From positions 2,170,001-2,234,000 of the forward strand of contig NZ_CP102277.1 in assembly GCF_025149785.1 (NCBI RefSeq): 64,000 nt of DNA, written 5' to 3'. A model generated the notes under the pieces. That model saw nothing but the letters and a program-made list of their open reading frames with translations. It ran no database searches and had not been told where the DNA came from. The position numbers and the translations under genes were made by a program. Positions 60,812-64,000 of the stretch are shown piece after piece. This DNA comes from Coprococcus comes ATCC 27758 (GTDB lineage Bacteria; Bacillota; Clostridia; Lachnospirales; Lachnospiraceae). How positions within the stretch are numbered: the first letter of the stretch is position 1; the number at the start of each line of letters is the position of its first letter.

Positions 60812-61549
60812 CTATGCCATATATTTCTTCTTCAGTGCTTCCACCTTCGCGGTATAAGCCTCCTGCTGCTTTTTCTGCATGATCTCACTCTTAATCTGCT
60901 CTTTTACATCATCAAGCTTCGCATCTTCGGCTTCTTTCTTATCTTCCACTTTGATCAGATGGTATCCAAACTGTGTCTTGACCGGTCCAACCACATGTCC
61001 GATTTCTGCTGCAAATGCGGCATCTTCGAATTCTTTGACCATCTGTCCTTTTCCGAATTCGCCAAGGTCTCCACCGTTTGCTCCTGACGGGCAGGTAGAA
61101 GATTCTTTTGCAACATCCTCAAATGCTTTCCCACCACTTACGATGGATTCAAGTAGTTTGTTACATTTGTCTTCGGAATCAACCAGAATATGTTTTGCAT
61201 GAACAGATGCTCCTTTTGCAAATCTTGCTTTGTTTGCTTCAAAATATTCTCTGATCTCTTCATCTGAAATTATGATTCCCTCAAAGATCTTGCCGATTGC
61301 CATCTGTGCAAGGATATCTTTTCTTGCATTTTCCAGAATTGCTTTAAACTTTTCTGTCTCGTCTAACTTTTCTTCTTCACCATATTTTGCAAGTGCATAA
61401 ACTGCGATCAACTGATCAACACACTGTTTGCGGAAATCCGGATGGGATGCGTATACCTGCTGTTCTCTCGGAAGGCTTGCGATAAATGCATCTACCTCTG
61501 CTGATGTAATTTCATGTCCGCAGATTACTGCTTCAACTGTTTTTTCCAT
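60812..61549 (-). CDS. Parvulin-type peptidyl-prolyl cis-trans isomerase
   Basis: 245 residues with no signal peptide or lipobox, so probably cytoplasmic, unlike PrsA. The N-terminal helical part (about 1-110) resembles SurA/PrsA chaperone segments. The parvulin domain (about 112-205) has VHAKHILVDSEDK, CPSGANGGDLGEFGKGQMV and FGYHLIKVED, with the expected His, Gln/Met and Phe pocket positions. It speeds prolyl isomerisation during folding. Single gene; no clear partner nearby. Confidence 0.88.
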   Translation of the reverse strand: MEKTVEAVICGHEITSAEVDAFIASLPREQQVYASHPDFRKQCVDQLIAVYALAKYGEEEKLDETEKFKAILENARKDILAQMAIGKIFEGIIISDEEIREYFEANKARFAKGASVHAKHILVDSEDKCNKLLESIVSGGKAFEDVAKESSTCPSGANGGDLGEFGKGQMVKEFEDAAFAAEIGHVVGPVKTQFGYHLIKVEDKKEAEDAKLDDVKEQIKSEIMQKKQQEAYTAKVEALKKKYMA

Positions 61550-61671
61550 AATTTCTTTGTACTCCTTTTTTCTCGTAGTGTTTCAATTGTACCATTTCAT
61601 ACGGTGTTAGTCAAAGTTGGTTTTATTTCTATGAAACTTCTCTTCATCTGATATCTTTTCTTCCGACTTCA

Positions 61672-61680
61672 TGTTATACT
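61672..61680 (+). promoter_or_regulatory. Extended -10 promoter for the MATE-TetR operon
   Basis: TGTTATACT (61672-61680) is an extended -10 with one mismatch, about 46 nt before the MATE start. The -35 is weak. Confidence 0.4.
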
Positions 61681-61725
61681 TCGTTTAGGTATGTTTTTTT
61701 AGTTTTTTCATTGGAGGTTATTAAC

Positions 61726-63075
61726 ATGTCAAACGAAAGTACAAAAACCAATCAGATTACCGAAGGAGTTATCTGGAAGCAATTATTGATTTTTTTCTTT
61801 CCTATTGTAGTTGGAACTTTGTTTCAACAGCTTTATAACACCGTAGATGCTGTCATCGTCGGTCGTTTTGTCGGAAAGGGCGCACTTGCCGCAGTCGGAG
61901 GATCTTCTGCCGTTCTTTCCAATCTGATCATCGGATGTTTTACGGGACTTGCAAGCGGTGCATCTGTAATTGTTTCCCAGTTTTATGGTGCAAAGGATGA
62001 GCGGAATCTGCAAAAGAGTCTGCATACCGCTTATGCTTTTTCCGTTATCCTCAGTATTGTATTTACAATACTCGGATGGGCCTTAACACCATTTCTTTTG
62101 AAGCTCATCGATACACCTGCAGATACACTTGCGGATTCTATTCTTTATCTGCGGATTTACTTTTTAGGTATTTTCGGTACCTTGATCTTTAATATAGGCT
62201 CAGCCATCATGCGCTCCATCGGTGATTCCCGCAGACCACTATATTACCTGATCGTCTGTTGTTTTCTAAACATCATCCTCGATCTGGTACTGGTAATCGT
62301 ATTTGATATGGGAATTGTCGGAGCCGCTATCGCAACCATTATTTCACAGGCAGTAAGTGCAATCCTTGTCACCAATGCACTGATGAAAAAATATGATGAC
62401 TGCAAGCTTTATCTGAGCAAACTACACATAGACCTTTTGAAGCTGCGTATGGAATTCCGCATCGGTATTCCAAGTGCACTGCAGGCATTTATGTACAGTA
62501 TTACCAATATCATTATTCAGGCAGCAATCAATGGTTTCGGAACCGATACTGCCGCTGCATGGGCTTCTTTTGGTAAACTGGATGCGCTTTTCTGGACAGT
62601 CAACGGAGCATTCGGAATTGCGATCACAACCTTTGCCGGACAAAATTATGGAGCAGGTAAAAAAGAACGTATTTTCAAAAGTGTCCGTATCTGCCTTGCA
62701 ATGGCTGTGGCTGTGTGCGGAGGGATCGTGCTGTTTTTAGCCATCTTCTGCCGCCCACTGTTCTCAATTTTTACGACAGATCAAAATGTGATCAATATCG
62801 GTATTGATATGCTGCGTTTTATGGCACCGTGCTACACTATTTATGTATTTATTGAAGTTCTCTCCGGTGCACTTCGCGGAACCGGCGATGTCCTGCTGCC
62901 GACACTGATCACACTTGGCGGCGTATGTCTGATCCGTATTCCGTGGATTATGTTTGTCTTACCGGCACACCATACCACAACCTGTGTAATGCTTAGTTAT
63001 CCGATTTCCTGGATCACTACCACAGCTTTGATCATACCGTACTACTTATATAGAAAAAAACATGCCTACGATTAA
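61726..63075 (+). CDS. MATE-family multidrug/cation antiporter
   Basis: 449 residues from ATG 61726; GGAGG is 8 nt upstream and would be coding in the 61711 reading. Twelve hydrophobic helices form two similar halves, each opening near a FFFPIVVGTLFQQLYNTVDA or GIPSALQAFMYSITN-type block, with VGRFVGKGALAAVGGSS in the first half. MATE proteins export drugs or metabolites with Na+ or H+. It is the first gene of a two-gene operon; a TetR gene follows after 12 nt and may regulate it. Confidence 0.92.
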   Translation: MSNESTKTNQITEGVIWKQLLIFFFPIVVGTLFQQLYNTVDAVIVGRFVGKGALAAVGGSSAVLSNLIIGCFTGLASGASVIVSQFYGAKDERNLQKSLHTAYAFSVILSIVFTILGWALTPFLLKLIDTPADTLADSILYLRIYFLGIFGTLIFNIGSAIMRSIGDSRRPLYYLIVCCFLNIILDLVLVIVFDMGIVGAAIATIISQAVSAILVTNALMKKYDDCKLYLSKLHIDLLKLRMEFRIGIPSALQAFMYSITNIIIQAAINGFGTDTAAAWASFGKLDALFWTVNGAFGIAITTFAGQNYGAGKKERIFKSVRICLAMAVAVCGGIVLFLAIFCRPLFSIFTTDQNVINIGIDMLRFMAPCYTIYVFIEVLSGALRGTGDVLLPTLITLGGVCLIRIPWIMFVLPAHHTTTCVMLSYPISWITTTALIIPYYLYRKKHAYD

Positions 63076-63087
63076 GGAGAATTGAAC

Positions 63088-63648
63088 ATGGCCAAATCCG
63101 AATCTACCAAATACCGGCTCGCCGAAGCAATGAAAACCTGCATGAAGACCACTTCTGTCGATGATATCACCATCCGCCAGATTGTGGAAGTCTGCGGCGT
63201 CACACGCCAGACCTTTTACCGCAATTTTCTTGATAAATACGATCTGATCAACTGGTATTTTGACAAACTTCTTCTAAAATCATTTGAACATATGGGAGAA
63301 GGTACCACTGTTTATGACGGACTGGTCAAAAAATTTGAATATTTAAAGGAAGAGCACCTGTTTTTCGCTGCAGCATTCCGCTCTGACGATCAGAACTCTT
63401 TAAAAGAACATGATTTTGAACTGATTCTGGAATTCTATTCAAACCTTATTTTCCAGAAAACCGGAAGACGCCCGGATGCAGAAACTTCATTTCTTTTAGA
63501 GATGTACTGCCGTGGCTCGATTTACATGACCGTCAAATGGCTGCTTGGCGGAATGAAATTTCCGCCTGCGCAGCTTGCAAAACAACTGGTACTTGGCATG
63601 CCGGAAAAACTTGTGCAACTCTTCACTGATTTGCATATTTTGTCTTAA
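63088..63648 (+). CDS. TetR-family transcriptional regulator (DhaS-like)
   Basis: 186 residues from ATG 63088; AAGGAG spacing favours it over TTG 63082. The N-terminal helix-turn-helix (about 24-45) is DDITIRQIVEVCGVTRQTFY, followed by RNFLDKYDLINWYF, which is typical of the DhaS/TetR_C_8 type. The C-terminal helices form a ligand pocket of unknown specificity. It follows a MATE gene in the same operon, so local control of that exporter is likely. It also lies 116 nt upstream of an alcohol dehydrogenase gene that has an inverted repeat before it. Confidence 0.88.
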   Translation: MAKSESTKYRLAEAMKTCMKTTSVDDITIRQIVEVCGVTRQTFYRNFLDKYDLINWYFDKLLLKSFEHMGEGTTVYDGLVKKFEYLKEEHLFFAAAFRSDDQNSLKEHDFELILEFYSNLIFQKTGRRPDAETSFLLEMYCRGSIYMTVKWLLGGMKFPPAQLAKQLVLGMPEKLVQLFTDLHILS

Positions 63649-63662
63649 GCTTTTGTATAAAT

Positions 63663-63686
63663 GTTACACTTTTCATATTCTGTAAC
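63663..63686 (+). promoter_or_regulatory. Inverted repeat upstream of the alcohol dehydrogenase gene
   Basis: GTTACA (63663-63668) and TGTAAC (63681-63686) are perfect 6-bp arms with a 12-nt spacer. A TATAGT hexamer at 63704-63709 lies 17 nt after TGTAAC and could be the -10. It could bind the TetR protein or a redox regulator; unproven. Confidence 0.35.
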
Positions 63687-63764
63687 TTTTTTTACCGCCT
63701 TCTTATAGTTAAAATAGTATCAGAAACAAGTGATTTTACCATAAACGAAAAGGAGATATGTATC

Positions 63765-64000
63765 ATGGCAAACAGAATTATGTTAAATCAGACATCTTAT
63801 CACGGAGCAGGTGCAATCGCAGAGATTGCAACAGAAGCAAAAGCTCATGGTTTCAAAAAAGCTCTTGTATGTTCTGACCCGGATCTGATCAAATTCAATG
63901 TTACTTCCAAAGTAACAGATATCTTAGACAAAGAAGGACTTGCTTACGAAATCTACTCTGATATCAAAGCAAACCCGACTATCGAGAACGTACAGCACGG
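63765..64000 (+). CDS. fucO: Iron-containing alcohol dehydrogenase, FucO-like, N-terminal part
   Basis: Cut by the right edge after 78 codons. ATG 63765 follows AAGGAG by 9 nt. The first residues ANRIMLNQTSYHGAGAIAEI and ALVCSDPDLIKF are those of lactaldehyde reductase / 1,2-propanediol oxidoreductase (group III iron alcohol dehydrogenases), which start with an NAD-binding alpha/beta domain. Metal ligands and the GGGSxxD loop are outside the window. The role is probably reduction of lactaldehyde or another aldehyde during fermentation. Closely related dehydrogenases cannot be excluded from this fragment. Confidence 0.8.
   Translation, partial: MANRIMLNQTSYHGAGAIAEIATEAKAHGFKKALVCSDPDLIKFNVTSKVTDILDKEGLAYEIYSDIKANPTIENVQH

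Overview
This window reads as a chromosomal segment of an anaerobic gut Firmicute of the family Lachnospiraceae (Blautia / Dorea / Mediterraneibacter-like). The grounds are moderately AT-rich DNA, AGGAGG ribosome binding sites, the cdaA-cdaR-HPr block, a GerMN lipoprotein, long RICIN-lectin autolysins, an oxygen-sensitive glycyl radical enzyme and TagGH-type glycan export. Species cannot be fixed without a database. Almost all genes lie on the minus strand. The exceptions are a four-gene island at 6.8-11.7 kb and the right end from 61.7 kb. No rRNA, tRNA, CRISPR array, insertion sequence or phage was seen.

Region 1 (1-23.2 kb) is a cell-surface polysaccharide locus. From the right it holds a membrane UDP-sugar 4,6-dehydratase, a GtrB-like glycosyltransferase and a GT-C enzyme, then GT2, TagG/TagH export, a DUF4422-GT8 fusion, an acyltransferase and LicD. 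A plus-strand island follows (pyruvyl transferase, FrhB-like Fe-S protein, HisC/CobD-type PLP enzyme, TagD-like cytidylyltransferase fused to a Gfo/Idh domain). It faces LicD across a shared terminator and suggests synthesis of a CDP-linked alcohol for glycan decoration. The left end has GtrA, a DegT aminotransferase, an initiating phosphoglycosyl transferase, GT2, UDP-galactopyranose mutase, a polymerase-like gene broken by an in-frame TGA, and a partial phosphoglycerol transferase.

Region 2 (23.3-32.4 kb) encodes two very large secreted lectin-array proteins, one with amidase and glucosaminidase ends and one with an NlpC/P60-like end, with a GerMN lipoprotein between them. Region 3 (32.4-48.4 kb) is housekeeping: nucleotidyltransferase, HPr, CdaR, CdaA, two unknown membrane proteins, ComFC, RecD2, MreB-like, UvrA, UvrB, a small winged-helix protein and YitT. 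A 142-bp multi-hairpin repeat lies at 48.5 kb.

Region 4 (48.7-56.1 kb) has a MarR-controlled heterodimeric ABC exporter, then a decaying metal locus: an intact YibE/F gene, a second YibE/F gene cut by TGA, a znuA remnant fused by deletion to the tail of another gene, a Cys-rich membrane protein and a Fur/Zur-family regulator with its promoter and operator-like boxes. Region 5 (56.2-61.5 kb) carries trans-4-hydroxy-L-proline dehydratase (HypD) and its activase behind an operator-bearing promoter, a C39-like peptidase and a parvulin. Region 6 (61.7-64 kb, plus strand) is a MATE transporter, a TetR regulator and the start of an iron-type alcohol dehydrogenase.
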